Notes: generated by a model from the sequence alone, not told the origin. DNA of 64,000 bases from Thermacetogenium phaeum DSM 12270 (GCF_000305935.1 NC_018870.1:1420001-1484000); one strand, 5' to 3'; positions 8,717 to 18,328 are shown, counted from the first letter of the stretch. Numbers and translations are program-made.

Positions 8717-9586
8717 TCAACGATAAATTTTGGCGATAAGTTGGGGGAAGCTGTGGACGCCAAGCTTACGGTATATGCGCGCGCAGTGGACCTTAACCGT
8801 ATTGGGACTTATGCAGAGTCTTGCCGCTATTTCCTGGTTATCCAACCCTAGTAATCTCAAATTGAGAATTTCCTCTTCGCGTGACGTGAGTTGGAGGGCT
8901 TTGTAGTTAGGATCACCGGCGGGTGGTGGAGAAGGTGTATCTGAAGGTCTGTGGTCAACTTTTCTGAATTCTAAGGTTGTTAACTGTTGCTCAATCAGTT
9001 TCAATAGTTTTTTGAAAAATGCCACGGCGAGGCCAAGTTCTTTGGCGGCAGGCATTGAGATATCGAGGTAACCCAGAGTCCTGCCTTTTTGATTTGTTAC
9101 CGGGCTGGCAATGCACCACCAGTCTTCGAACAGTTTGCAATAGTGCTGTTTCCCGCGGGTGGCTACAAGGCGATTATACTCATGCGCTAGAGCCAAAGCA
9201 TTAGTGCCGCAACTTGCCTCGGTGAAGACCGTTCCAGGTTTTATCCCAAGATCTTCAGTGGCAACTAACACCTCCGGTGCCGCGAAAATTTTCAGCGCCA
9301 CTAATTCCGGATCGCAGAGGATGTAGAGAAAATTTTCGGATGGGCCGGTGTAACAATCCGGGGTGATAACATGTTCGCTAAGTGCAATGAGTAAGGCGTT
9401 CGTTGCCAAACGTTGAGTGAGAGAGGAGTCAGTAAGGATTTTCGCTGGTCTTCCAAGTTCAACCGGAACCCCTAATAAGCGGCAGCGAGCACGAGAAGCC
9501 TCCAATTCCTCTGCGGAGCAGAGATAGTGAAAATAATCACGCCTCTTCGGCTCTTTCGGAAAGGAAGGCATAACCCTTAATCCCAT
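8717..9586 (-). CDS. LuxR-family transcriptional regulator with GAF-like sensor
   Basis: 290 residues from the ATG at 9586, which has AGGAGG 9 bases upstream; a longer open frame reaches 9715 but lacks such a site. Residues about 30-200 resemble the GAF-type sensor of AcoR-like regulators (LLGVPVELGRPAKILTDSS, GTVFTEASCGTNALALA, CIASPVTNQKGRTLGYLDIS). Residues about 225-290 are a LuxR/GerE helix-turn-helix (LTSREEEILNLRLLGLDNQEIA, SPNTVKVH). It probably senses a small molecule. Neighbours are mostly decayed, so the target is unknown; the upstream palindrome at 8574 is a candidate. Confidence 0.8.
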   Translation of the reverse strand: MGLRVMPSFPKEPKRRDYFHYLCSAEELEASRARCRLLGVPVELGRPAKILTDSSLTQRLATNALLIALSEHVITPDCYTGPSENFLYILCDPELVALKIFAAPEVLVATEDLGIKPGTVFTEASCGTNALALAHEYNRLVATRGKQHYCKLFEDWWCIASPVTNQKGRTLGYLDISMPAAKELGLAVAFFKKLLKLIEQQLTTLEFRKVDHRPSDTPSPPPAGDPNYKALQLTSREEEILNLRLLGLDNQEIAARLCISPNTVKVHCARIYRKLGVHSFPQLIAKIYR

Positions 9587-9624
9587 GTTCGCAATCCTCC
9601 TATTGACTGAGGTACCCCCATTTT

Positions 9625-10290
9625 TTAGAACACCACATCCAGGAGCTCCGCCCCCTGCTTGAAAACTAAGGCTTTCATTGAGGATAACATGCCCCACGCA
9701 CTTCGTTTCCAGCACCAGAATACATAGAACCCTACCCCGAAGGGAGCAAGACTCCGCTTCCTTTCAGTGTTCGCCACCAGCTTTCGGTGAAACCCCTCCC
9801 TCTCTGACCAAAGACCAACCAAGGCAAGAAGGAAGTAAACATAGGCCATGAGAAGAAGGAGACGACTATAACGCCCCAGCGAAGAAAGCCTAAGATACCA
9901 AAGCTTAGACCCCTGACACTCATTAGTGAGGTCCCTGAAGAACTCTCCACCTTCACCCGAAAACCATACCAGGGAACGACCCTCAAGGAAGGCTCATCGT
10001 GCGCACTCGTCACAAGAAGCCAATGCTCTTTCTGCTTCGCCTCAAACCAGACAACAATACAAACCAGGTGCTCTGCCACTTTATGGTATCATACAAGCCA
10101 AAGTCCAGCTTTGTGCCTCGGGGAACCTTGAGCTCACCCAATGACCCCCTGAAACTTTTAGATTCCACCCACACCTTCATCTAGGTCTGCATCACAAACA
10201 AACCTAAGCCTCCCAACGTGTTTTAAAGGCGCTACCCTCGTAAAACACCTGTCTGCTAGTTTTACCACCCTACAGCCCCAGGGCAAGAGC
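9625..10290 (-). pseudogene. IS4-like transposase remnant
   Basis: Scattered pieces in three minus frames read like the C-terminal part of an IS4-type DDE transposase: LADRCFTRVAPLKH (about 10260-10210), LKVPRGTKLDFG, WFEAKQKEHWLLVTSA (about 10050), then MAYVYFLLALVGLW and FHRKLVANTERKRS (9849-9740). Several shifts and stops separate them, and no start or complete catalytic set remains. Confidence 0.6.
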
Positions 10291-10830
10291 TTTCTCAAGG
10301 CAGAGAAGAAGTTTCCCTCTATCCTTGTTCTGGTTCAAGGTGAACTTTGCCTTGGTAACAACACGCCAGAAAAAAGATAGTGCTCTCTCTTTGGCGATAA
10401 TTCCAGCAACAAGTGCATGGTGCTTCCCTCATGAAGGTCACCTCACTCTACTACCACAAGAATGAGTTGCCTCGGATAAATGATCGTTCGGGCAAGTGTT
10501 CTTGCAAGCTACTCGAGCGGAATGCACTTATTTCCCAAGAAACGCTCGACTTTTTTTATCCTGTTCTTTTCCGCTGTTCTTGCAGGCAACGCTCTGCCTA
10601 AAGGGACAACTTCTAGCCTTTGAGTCTGCATCAGGGCAAAAGCGAGAAGGGCTATTCTTGATTTGGGTCTTGTGGAATCCCTGAAGCCATGTTATAAAAA
10701 ATTTAGCAAAATGTTTGGTTTCACTTCGAGGATCCCCCCATTCCTGAAAGTGTTGCCTCGGGTAAAATTCGCAGGAGGATCCTTATTTTTTCCTCTCTCT
10801 TTCTTGCAATTTCTCTCGCCTGTGCCCGAC
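10291..10830. other. Stretch without a recognisable gene
   Basis: The short frames here show no family motif. The sequence lies between two transposase remnants and is probably further decayed insertion-element DNA. A TTCTTGCA word recurs (for example near 10500 and 10580), but I see no ordered array. Confidence 0.5.
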
Positions 10831-10850
10831 AAAAACTGGGGATCACTCAG
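10831..10850. repeat. Inverted-repeat arm A (pairs with 13116-13135)
   Basis: AAAAACTGGGGATCACTCAG here matches the reverse complement of 13116-13135 at 19 of 20 positions. It lies 28 bases beyond the C-terminal end of the IS1182-like remnant, where a terminal inverted repeat would be expected. Confidence 0.75.
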
Positions 10851-10877
10851 TCCTATTGATCAACAAGGATCTGATGC

Positions 10878-11440
10878 TCAAGACCTAAAAACTAAACGCC
10901 GGAAACTGATGGCAAAAGACAGCAAACAACATTGGCTCCCTTTTCTTTTGGGTTCCTTCAGCAACTTCAACAACTGCTTGATCTTGTGCAGCGCCATAGC
11001 GAACAGCACTTGTATCTGAACCTTGACCCTTCCCCGTAATTTCGCCCGGCTCAAACCATGCACAGCTTTCATCTCAGCAAATACAGTTTCAACCCAAGGT
11101 GCTCTCTTTTTAATACTTTCTTGCGCCTTTTCTGTTACTAGATGTTGGTCAACCCAATCTACAAGTTCTGTTTTTGTCTTTCTTACGATGGAAGGTCGCT
11201 TTGCTTTGCAGAGAAACCCTTGGTAAGCGCAGCTTCTACAGGCAGACTTCTGCCTCTGGTTGAAGACAAACCTGTTTTCGTAAGCTTTCATACGGTATAT
11301 TTCTTGCCTTGAGGACAGATGTAAAGACCTTCTTTATCGTTATAGACGAAACCAGCACCAAACTTCTCTTTGCGCTTCATGTAGAACAGTTTGCGCTTTG
11401 TTGACTTGTATCCTATCATCTTTTCTAAGTCGCCACCAGG
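10878..11440 (-). pseudogene. IS1182-like transposase remnant (C-terminal part)
   Basis: Two minus frames together give the end of an IS1182-type transposase. About 11440-11290 reads YKSTKRKLFYMKRKEKFG and GLYICPQGKKYT. After a frame change, 11291-10878 reads FNQRQKSACRSCAY, then R-rich text, VETVFAEMKAVHGLSRAKLRG and ALHKIKQLLKLL, which correspond to the Cys-containing segment and the final E..F..MK helix of the family. The N-terminal two thirds is missing or unrecognisable. Confidence 0.65.
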
Positions 11441-11582
11441 GTGGCAAATTTTCTAGGTCTTTTTACCTTAATTCTCCATTGAATACCTGAATTTGCTGGT
11501 GGTTGAAAAAAAGTTTGGCAACAGACCCTTAACAATCTACACATAGAGACAGACGACGAAAAACTAGAGGAAAAACAGGAGC

Positions 11583-12239
11583 GCATTGTGAAACCCTTCA
11601 ACAAAGATGTAGGTGGCGAGAAAAACTGCAAGAGCGGTTGCAAAACCTTTGCCTGCCGCTCCTAAAATATATCCTGCAAAGAGAGAGGCGTGCGAAATCG
11701 GTGCAAGCAAAAACTCGGCCAGGATGCGGCAATTAAGTCTTCCGCAAAGTGAACCAGTTGACGAGGTCGGCGTAGTTACCCGATACGGCCGCCATCAGCA
11801 CCAGGCTGGGTATAAGAAGTCCCAGACAACCACTGGTAGCAGGTGCCGCAAGACTCCCCACGTTCAAGCAAAGATGGCAAGGAAAATGAGTGGACGATTC
11901 AACCCCCCAATGAGAAAGCGCCACTAGCGCCGCCCCAGCAAGGGTGCCGTTGAGAGAGCAGACGAGGGTAGAGAAGAATGCTCGCGACGGCTTTCCGAGA
12001 ACGAGGCAGAGAAAGGCAATGAAGGTGTTGTTCCCAAAGATGAAGAGAAAAAGGCCAACTTCCCCCGCTTTGTCGGACACGCCCACAGGTGTAGCTTCCC
12101 ATCCCGAGCAAGGCGAACCGGGCCCACGACGCCGTTCCCCATTTAGAGCGGCGCTTGCGACCAGTCCCGAGCAGAACACTGTGGCCCAGGGCGCGACCTT
12201 GGAGAAGAAACAGCACGTCATATCATCTCCCTGCTCCAA
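11583..12239 (-). pseudogene. Degenerate membrane protein region, SpoIIM/PrsW-like (weak)
   Basis: A 169-codon minus frame (11733-12239) contains several hydrophobic segments. The block FLFIFGNNTFIAFLCLVLG followed by LNGTLAGAALVAL recalls the NN...NG...G pattern of SpoIIM/DUF95 membrane proteins. A separate frame downstream (about 11745-11583) reads ISHASLFAGYILGAAGKGFA and IFVEGFHNALL, which resembles the end of PrsW-type membrane proteases. The two cannot be one intact gene. The family assignment is tentative. Confidence 0.3.
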
Positions 12240-12561
12240 TGAGTGCTACCCCTGCCGCGCAGAGGAGCGTCCCCGCTACCTGCATGGGCGTGAGTGGCTC
12301 CTTAAGGAAGACCGCCGCGAAGAACGCCACGAGCCCGAAGTTCAGAGCGAGCACCGGGTAGGCCCTGGAGAGGGGCCAGGCGGCGAGGACCTCGAGCCAG
12401 CACAGGAACGAGAGCCCGTAGAGAGAGACACCAATGAGCGTCCAAGGGTTGGACAGCGATTTAACGATGCCCCCGTTGACCCCCAGTTTAAGGCACATCT
12501 GCCCCGTGGAGCCGAGAACCACCGCCCCCAGGGCGAAGAGCCACACGCGCACGGGCACCAC
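12223..12561 (-). CDS. EamA/SMR-type small membrane protein (ArnE-like)
   Basis: 112 residues with four predicted transmembrane helices, the length of a single EamA/SMR half-transporter. Motifs: GSTGQMCLKLGV near residue 18, and PLSRAYPVLALNFGLVAFFAAVFLKEPLT in the C-terminal half, like the ArnE/ArnF flippase subunits and small DMT proteins. It overlaps the end of a polyprenyl-phosphate glycosyltransferase gene by 74 bases, so the pair may have made and flipped a lipid-linked sugar. The partner is broken, so function here is doubtful. Confidence 0.7.
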   Translation of the reverse strand: MVPVRVWLFALGAVVLGSTGQMCLKLGVNGGIVKSLSNPWTLIGVSLYGLSFLCWLEVLAAWPLSRAYPVLALNFGLVAFFAAVFLKEPLTPMQVAGTLLCAAGVALIGAGR

Positions 12562-13024
12562 CCCTCCCGTAGGCCGCCCGCAGGGCGAGCAATGACTTCA
12601 GCATCTCTAGGCCGTGCTTTAGGAGCCTCACCTTTGAACCGTCCCCCGCGCGCCAGAGCACCGGAACTTCGGTAACGACGAAGCCAACGTCCCGCGCCCT
12701 GAGCAGGACCTCCACGTCGAAGGCAAACTTCCCGCACCGAAACGGCTCCAAGAAGAGTGCATGCGCTGCTTCCGCCGTGAACGCCTTGCACCCACACTGG
12801 AAGTCCCGGTAAGGTAGCCCCGTGAGGAGCCTGGCGAGAGAAGCAAAACCCCAGCTGACCAGGGCCCTGATGAGCGTCCTTACCTCGACCGTGCCGTCAG
12901 AAGAGCCATCGTCGGCGATAATGACAACGTAGTCAATCCCCTTCAACTCTTCCCTGATAACGCGGAACATGGAGAGAAGGCGCATCTCCTCGTTGTAAAC
13001 AGGGATCACGATACCTAGAAGCAA
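12488..13024 (-). pseudogene. Family 2 (dolichol-phosphate-mannose-type) glycosyltransferase with internal deletion
   Basis: 178 codons. It starts like a DPM1/GT2 enzyme (MLLGIVIPVYNEE, DDGSSDGT) and ends like one (LTGLPYRDFQCGCKAF, CGKFAFDVEVLLRARDVGF, EVPVLWRAGDGSKV). Between DGTVEV and LARLLTGLP the roughly 90-100 residues that carry the metal-binding D.D of the donor site are absent. Family members are usually about 230-330 residues. The deletion is in frame, so a protein may be made but should be inactive. It precedes and overlaps the EamA gene. Confidence 0.75.
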
Positions 13025-13539
13025 GCTACCATCCCCTTTCTTCTCGCAAAAATAGAAAAAAGACTAAACACACTGCTCAGTTTATTTTGTCCTACTGTCC
13101 TATTGCTCTGACAGGCTGAGTGATCCCCACTTTTTGGCAGAAACGGACGGAAGAAATTAGGAGAAAGGTGGTAGTATCCCAAAGCACGTGGTCCAACTTT
13201 AGGTTGAACAAGTCCTGTACCCTACAGTAGAAAGCTCCTTCTATCTCCTACATGTGGTCAATCAGAAAGCCCAGAGCACGGTAGAGATGGTGCAACTCCA
13301 ACTCCCACTGAGGCCAGTAAACTGTCTTTATTTATTCCAGAACGCGAGCTTAGGTATAGAGTCGAGAATCCGGGTCAGCACCATGGCAAAGGTGTTTTAT
13401 TCAAAATTGGTCTCTATGTCCGTCAGCTTCATCAGGTGGCGGAAGGTAGAGCATAGCTCTAGTGCTTTCCTGTGAATTTCTCCAGTAAACCCTCCAGAAC
13501 CGGAATGATCTTGTCAAAATAAATTTCTTTGTAAGAGAA
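13025..13539. other. Stretch without a recognisable gene
   Basis: It holds inverted-repeat arm B (13116-13135). Frames on both strands are short and interrupted. The 73-codon plus frame at 13254 shows no motif. It is probably remnant insertion-element sequence. Confidence 0.5.
13116..13135. repeat. Inverted-repeat arm B (pairs with 10831-10850)
   Basis: CTGAGTGATCCCCACTTTTT is the inverse of arm A with one mismatch. The two arms enclose 2.3 kb containing the IS1182-like remnant, the membrane-protein remnant, the EamA gene and the glycosyltransferase pseudogene. Confidence 0.75.
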
Positions 13540-13605
13540 AAGTTGCCTCTTTATTGTGCTAAAATTATGGCACGTTTTTTTTTATCACTTCCGGGGAGGC
13601 AACTT
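13540..13605. repeat. 10-bp inverted repeat spanning a transposon gene start
   Basis: AAGTTGCCTC (13540-13549) and GAGGCAACTT (13596-13605) are perfect inverted repeats 46 bases apart. The likely ATG of the DUF6431-like gene (13567) lies in the loop. It could be a control hairpin or an end of the element. Confidence 0.6.
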
Positions 13606-14166
13606 GCTTTGCAGATCATCCATGACTTTGGAGTAACACCTGTAGAGTACAGCAACAGGAGAGAAAATAACGACTTTCCCTTCATCGATTCCTGTCCCAT
13701 GTGCAACGCCAAGGGCACCCTGAAGAAACACGGTTTTTACTCAAGATACGTCTTGTCCTTTAAGAAAGAACTGCAGATTGCTATCAGGAGATTCAAGTGC
13801 TCCTGCTGCAAGAAGACGTTCTCTGTCCTGCCTTCCTTTCTACTTCCTCACTACCAGCACACTGTGGGCTTCATCCTGGGATGCTTGAGAGGCCATTTTA
13901 TCTTAGGGAAGCTCAAAACGTACTACCAGAAGGTCCAGTTCTACAGGAGGCGGTTTCTCAAGAACCTGAAGGCGGTGGAGATGTTTTTCAGGGACCAGGG
14001 CTCAAAAGAGCAGATCCCGGAACCGGATCAAGACCATAAAGCTGCTGAAAATGATCAGGAGATGCGCCGCAGATTCCATGGACGAATCGGCTTTTTCCCA
14101 AAGGTTCTTCAGTCATTTTCATCACAGCTTTATGGCACTTTAATTTTACTATTCCTCCGGGGCTAA
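13567..14166 (+). CDS. DUF6431-like zinc-finger protein of an IS481/Mu-like element
   Basis: About 199 residues from the ATG at 13567; a TTG-started frame reaches 13543, and no clear ribosome binding site decides. A zinc ribbon is visible: CPMC near residue 42, then FKCSCCKKTFSVLPSFLLPHY, the pattern I associate with DUF6431 proteins encoded next to a DDE transposase and an AAA ATPase. The C-terminal third is Lys/Glu-rich with a hydrophobic end. It is the first gene of a three-gene element whose other two genes are frameshifted. Confidence 0.6.
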   Translation: MARFFLSLPGRQLALQIIHDFGVTPVEYSNRRENNDFPFIDSCPMCNAKGTLKKHGFYSRYVLSFKKELQIAIRRFKCSCCKKTFSVLPSFLLPHYQHTVGFILGCLRGHFILGKLKTYYQKVQFYRRRFLKNLKAVEMFFRDQGSKEQIPEPDQDHKAAENDQEMRRRFHGRIGFFPKVLQSFSSQLYGTLILLFLRG

Positions 14167-14279
14167 TGGAAAGAACTTTTTAAACACAGAACTTTTGCAT
14201 GGAATCTTTCTCCTCTCGGCTTTAGACTTTTACGTGTGGCCGAACGGCACCAAAACCAATGTTTCAGGAGGAAGATCCT

Positions 14280-15542
14280 ATGGACGAAAAGGAAAGAGAA
14301 AAGGTAGCGCTGTTTCGCTTTGGCCTGATTGCCCCTATCCTGCAGGGGCAGGTGACCAACATCCGGGAGTATCTGGCCGAAGTAGCCGAAAGGGTGCACC
14401 AGGTCCCCTACTATGGCCCGAAGGAGTACACCCCCAAGACCATCGAGTGCTGGGTGAGGGATTACCGGAGGGGGGGTTTGAAGGGCTTAAACCCAAAGCC
14501 CGTTCCGACAGGGGGCAGAGCAGGAAGATCCCCCCGGAGCTGCAGGAGAGGCTGCTTTCTCTGAGGAAGGAGCAACCCTGTATCCCGGTCTCGGTCTTTT
14601 ACGATCAGCTGATCGCCAAAGGGGTCATCCTCCCTTGTGACTTCTCTTACTCCTCAGTCTACCGGTTTTTGAAAAGACATGACCTGGTGAGGGGAGATAT
14701 TCGCTAGGAGAAGTCGCGAGCGCAAGAGGTTTGCCTACGACACCGTGAATGCGCTCTGGCAGGGGGATGTGTCCTACGGCCCCTACCTCAAGTTGAACGG
14801 CAGGAAGGTGCAGGCCTTCCTCTTTGCCTTTATCGACGACTGCTCGCGCCTCATCCCTTTTGCCCAGTTTTGTCTCTCGGGGAAATACGATTCGCTGAAG
14901 ATCGTCTTCAAGGAGGCGATCTTGCGCCGGGGGATACCCAGGATGGTTTACGTGGAAAACGGAAAGATCTACCACTCCGACCAGTTCCACGTGGTCTGCG
15001 CCTCTTTAGGTATCGCCCTCATCCACACCAGGCCTTATGATGCCCAGGCCAAGGGGAAAATCGAGAGGTTCTTTTTAACGGTGAAACAGCGCTTCTACTC
15101 CCGGCTGGAACCGGACAGTCTATCCTCTCTTGAATCCCTGAACCGGGCCTTCTGGGAATGGCTGGAGACCGATTACCACCGGAGCGTACACACTGCTCTG
15201 GGGATGAGCCCTTTGGACAAGTTTCTGTCCCAGGCAAGCCAGGTCAGAATGGTAGAGGACCCTGCTTCCCTGGAGCAGTTGTTCCTGCAGCGGGAGAGGC
15301 GCACCGTGAAGCATGACGGCACCATCTCCCTCAACAAGCGACTCTTCGAGGTGCCACCCCAGTTCATCGGGCAGAAGATAGAAGTCCGCTTCGACCCTGA
15401 GAATCCCGGCCGGGTGTTCGTCTTTGCCGGCGGTGTCAGGGTTGCCGAGGCGAAGCCTGTCAACCTGGCCGACAACGCCCGGGTGAAAAGAGACCGGTCA
15501 CTCTCTTTCGCCAGGATGCTTGATGAGGAGGGGAAAGGGTAA
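14280..15542 (+). pseudogene. IS481/Mu-like DDE transposase, two frameshifts and Asp-to-Glu change
   Basis: Starts at ATG 14280 (AGGAGG upstream) with a helix-turn-helix (PKTIECWVRDYRRGG). At the G7 run 14470-14476 the sensible reading moves to another frame (KARSDRGQSRKIPPELQE, PVSVFYDQL), and near 14700 it returns to the first (RKRFAYDTVNALWQGD). The rve domain follows: LWQGDVSYGPYL with the first Asp, FIDDCSRL, and YVENGKIYHS. The last normally reads YVDNGKIY, so the second catalytic Asp has become Glu (codon 14955-14957). KGKIERFF supplies the last Glu. The end overlaps the next gene (TAATG). Confidence 0.75.
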
Positions 15543-16337
15543 TGTACCGGGCGTTTTATTCCCTGTCAGGGGAGCCTTTCTCAAAAGGAATTGCACCGGA
15601 GAATTGCTTTTCATCGAGAAACTGGTCGGAGGCAAAGGCCAGGCTGCAGTACCTTGTGAAAGCAAGGGGAATCGGGGTACTGGTGGGGGAGCCGGGGTCG
15701 GGAAAGACCTTTGCCCTGCGCTCCCTTGCGGCAGGGTTGAACCCCGCCCTCTACAGAGTGATCTACCTCCCCCTGTCTACCGGAACGGTGATGGATTTTT
15801 ACCGGGGGCTGGCAGGCGGGCTGGGCGAGGAGCCAAAATTCCGCAAGATCGACCTCTTCGAGCAGATCCAGCGCTCTGTGCTCAACCTCTTTCAAGAGAA
15901 AAAGAGCACTCCCGTCTTTATCCTGGATGAAATGCACTTAGCTTCACCCAAGTTCCTGCTGGATTTGAGTATTCTCTTCAATTTCTCGATGGATTCGCTG
16001 AACCCGTTTGTCTTCGTTCTCTCCGGACTGCCGTTCCTGTTGAACCGCCTGGGCTTAAGCCAGACCCAGTCCCTCGCCCAGCGGGTGGTGATGCGCTACA
16101 AGATGGAACCTCTGGAGAGGGATGAGGTCAAGGATCGAACACCACCTGAAGCTGGCAGGAGCCAATCATACCCTGTTCACCGAGTCGGCTATCGAGGCCA
16201 TCGCTTCCAACTCCCGGGGCTGGCCGAGAATGGTGAACAATCTTGCCGGCACCGCTCTTATGCTTGGCGCTCAGCTCAAGGTGTGTCCTGTGGATGAGGA
16301 TATCGTCAGGCAGGCTGCGGGTGAGCTGGGGTTCTGA
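15542..16337 (+). pseudogene. AAA ATPase (ExeA/TniB-like) of the element, frameshifted
   Basis: About 265 residues over two frames. The first (15542 to about 16125) has Walker A GEPGSGKTFALRSL, Walker B VFILDEMHLAS and the sensor region FVFVLSGLPFLLNRL. After a one-base shift near 16125 the C-terminal lid continues to 16337 (SRIEHHLKLAGANHTLF, ASNSRGWPRMVNNLAGTAL). Such ATPases act as target-selection partners of Mu/Tn7/IS481-like transposases. It is translationally linked to the transposase by TAATG. The shift should inactivate it. Confidence 0.8.
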
Positions 16338-16354
16338 AAACACTGTTGCTCAGG

Positions 16355-16386
16355 AAGGGCTGAGGTGTGACGTACTCAGCCCTTTT
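16355..16386 (+). terminator. Intrinsic terminator after the transposon ATPase
   Basis: AAGGGCTGAG (16355-16364), a 10-base loop and CTCAGCCCTT (16375-16384) form a perfect 10-bp stem ending in TTTT, 17 bases after the ATPase stop. Confidence 0.85.
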
Positions 16387-16507
16387 AGGTTCCCTAAACG
16401 ATTGTGACAATTTGATAAACCGGCTCTCGATGAAATGTTTTATTCTGAAAATTTACCTTGTTTTTTTGAATTAACTGGTCAGTTTAATTCGCAAAATTTT
16501 GGTGAGT

Positions 16508-16806
16508 TTAGTTTGAAAAATCACACTTTCCACAACCGTTCGAGTATATACGCTGGACCCGAGAGTCTTGAGCCCACTTTGCCAAAAACTCTTGGACCTG
16601 CTCCTTTATCCACTGGTTCCTGAAAAACTTGGCCAGGGGTTCGATAAACCGGTCGAGTTCACCTCCCTCCTGTAGTTCATCCAGGCGGCCCAGTCTAGCT
16701 ATGACCTTCTGGCGCACCTTCCCATTTACCTATTCCCTGATCGCCAGCTGGAGCTAGGTCCTTGTGCTACCATCCTTGTTCTTGAAACCTTGGTTCTAAT
16801 AAGCAT
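16508..16806 (-). pseudogene. IS1634-family transposase, N-terminal fragment
   Basis: Reading begins at ATG 16806 (MLIRTKVS). A one-base shift near 16785 leads to KNKDGSTRT, then after a stop LQLAIRE, and finally GKVRQKVIARLGRLDELQEGGELDRFIE and WAQDSRVQRIYS. This is the N-terminal signature of IS1634 transposases (R.KNKDG...YLQL, then KV.Q.VI..LGR.D). Homology stops near 16550, and all catalytic residues are absent. A C-terminal fragment of the same family lies at 57.47 kb. Confidence 0.65.
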
Positions 16807-16978
16807 GGCACTAAGAATAAGCACAATTACCTGCTCACAGCGAGTCACTATCAACAAGACGTGGCACAATAAGTTCAAAAATCCAGAACCCTGACGTGCG
16901 TTTTTCAAGGGCTAGAGCTCTCCGTGGCATCCTAAAACGGTGGTTTACTGTCAGAATCCAGTCATACTAAGCCATTAC

Positions 16979-18328
16979 TCACTTGCGCTTGTTAATCCGT
17001 AAAAGTTTCGTACCAAGGAAATTGAGCCTATTCAGTATTATCGTAAGCCCAAGACCAGCAAATAACGAAAACATGGGCATTATTGGAAAGCGGTAACGAT
17101 CCCAAGCGGGAAAAACGAAATGAACGCCTGAAAAATATAAAATGACAGTGATTGCGGTACAGAAAATGAATTGATTATTAACATGTTCTTTTCTTAAGAA
17201 ACAGATCGCCGCTCCGAATAGCGCTATCAACATGAAAATTTGATAATAACGATTTGCTATATTGGTAATTCTGAGCTTTGTTTTTTCGGAAAGTCGCGGG
17301 TAAGTGGGATTTAGACTGAAAGTTAAGGCATTTCTGTCGTCCTTATAATAGTTGTAGAGCTTTACTAACCCAAGTCTTAAAAACTTATCCGGATTGTTGC
17401 ATATAAATTCCAGGGCTAATTTTCTCGCCACTTGATCCCGTTTAACTTCATCGTTGAAATAAGGCGTTAAAGGATTGGATTCGGGATCACTGGGCCAGTA
17501 GTATCCACCTGTGGCATTGGGATTGTTACCCTGCCATAGGTTTATCCCCCCATTTGTAGAAACGGGTATAAACGATTTGAAGACTATATAATTCCGAATT
17601 GTCAGAGGTGAAATAGTAAGTAACGTACTCGCAACAAGTATCCCTCCCAAAACGACTCCACGCTTGAAGTTTTTAGTAGAAAAGAAATAGATAAACCACA
17701 AAAACAACGGCAACAATAGACCCACAGGTCGAACTAAACATCCCAGTCCCAACAATACTCCGGAAGCTAACGGGTGGAACCAATTCTGCTCCTCTGGCTT
17801 TTTGAGCGTAAATATGTATAAGGAAGTAACCAAAAGGAATGTATAGAGCACTTCGGAGCAAAGTACGCTGGTCCACTCGATTTGGCTCGGCAATATAGCC
17901 AACAGAATGCCAGCACACAAGCCTCCTGCAAAGCTCCATAGATTGCGCCCGAGAAGGAAGGTCAACCCAACTGTAACAGAACTCATGATAATGTTGAAAA
18001 CCTTAGCTACATAAAAATGAACCCCAAATACCTTGTAAAGCGCGGCCAAGAACAAAGGATAGCCGATAGGCCAATAAGCAGTAGGGTTACCGTGAACCGA
18101 GTATCCTTCGCCTTGGATTAGTCCAACTGCGCGTTCATGATACCAGGCAAAGTCCGAGATTGGATAAGTGTGAACAGTAAGATTCCACGCCAATCTAAGA
18201 AGAAAGGCTACGCCCGTAACCAATAAAAATCCAGCCACAGACTTATCTGTGAAGACGTAGGAAAGTAAAGGTGACAAAACTTTTCGGAAACTGTTAGCTT
18301 TCGGCCTAAATGTCACTTTTATCACCAA
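16979..18328 (-). CDS. GT39-type (ArnT/PMT-like) membrane glycosyltransferase
   Basis: About 449 residues with 9-11 predicted transmembrane helices. Near residue 57 it has ISDFAWYHERAV, the acidic first extracellular loop of lipid-linked sugar glycosyltransferases, then AYWPIGYPLFLAALYKVFG, typical of the GT39/PMT_2 superfamily. A long extracytoplasmic segment follows (NGGINLWQGNNPNATGG). It should move a sugar from a polyprenyl phosphate to an acceptor outside the membrane. The start is unclear: only TTG and GTG codons at 18328-18323 and no ribosome binding site. The IS3 element 100 bases upstream may have replaced its promoter. Confidence 0.8.
   Translation of the reverse strand: MVIKVTFRPKANSFRKVLSPLLSYVFTDKSVAGFLLVTGVAFLLRLAWNLTVHTYPISDFAWYHERAVGLIQGEGYSVHGNPTAYWPIGYPLFLAALYKVFGVHFYVAKVFNIIMSSVTVGLTFLLGRNLWSFAGGLCAGILLAILPSQIEWTSVLCSEVLYTFLLVTSLYIFTLKKPEEQNWFHPLASGVLLGLGCLVRPVGLLLPLFLWFIYFFSTKNFKRGVVLGGILVASTLLTISPLTIRNYIVFKSFIPVSTNGGINLWQGNNPNATGGYYWPSDPESNPLTPYFNDEVKRDQVARKLALEFICNNPDKFLRLGLVKLYNYYKDDRNALTFSLNPTYPRLSEKTKLRITNIANRYYQIFMLIALFGAAICFLRKEHVNNQFIFCTAITVILYFSGVHFVFPAWDRYRFPIMPMFSLFAGLGLTIILNRLNFLGTKLLRINKRK

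Noticed and set aside
14465-14480. Programmed frameshift at the G7 run of the transposase
   Set aside because: Known programmed sites in such elements use A-rich slippery runs, and the reading must shift back 220 bases later, which points to damage or sequencing error.
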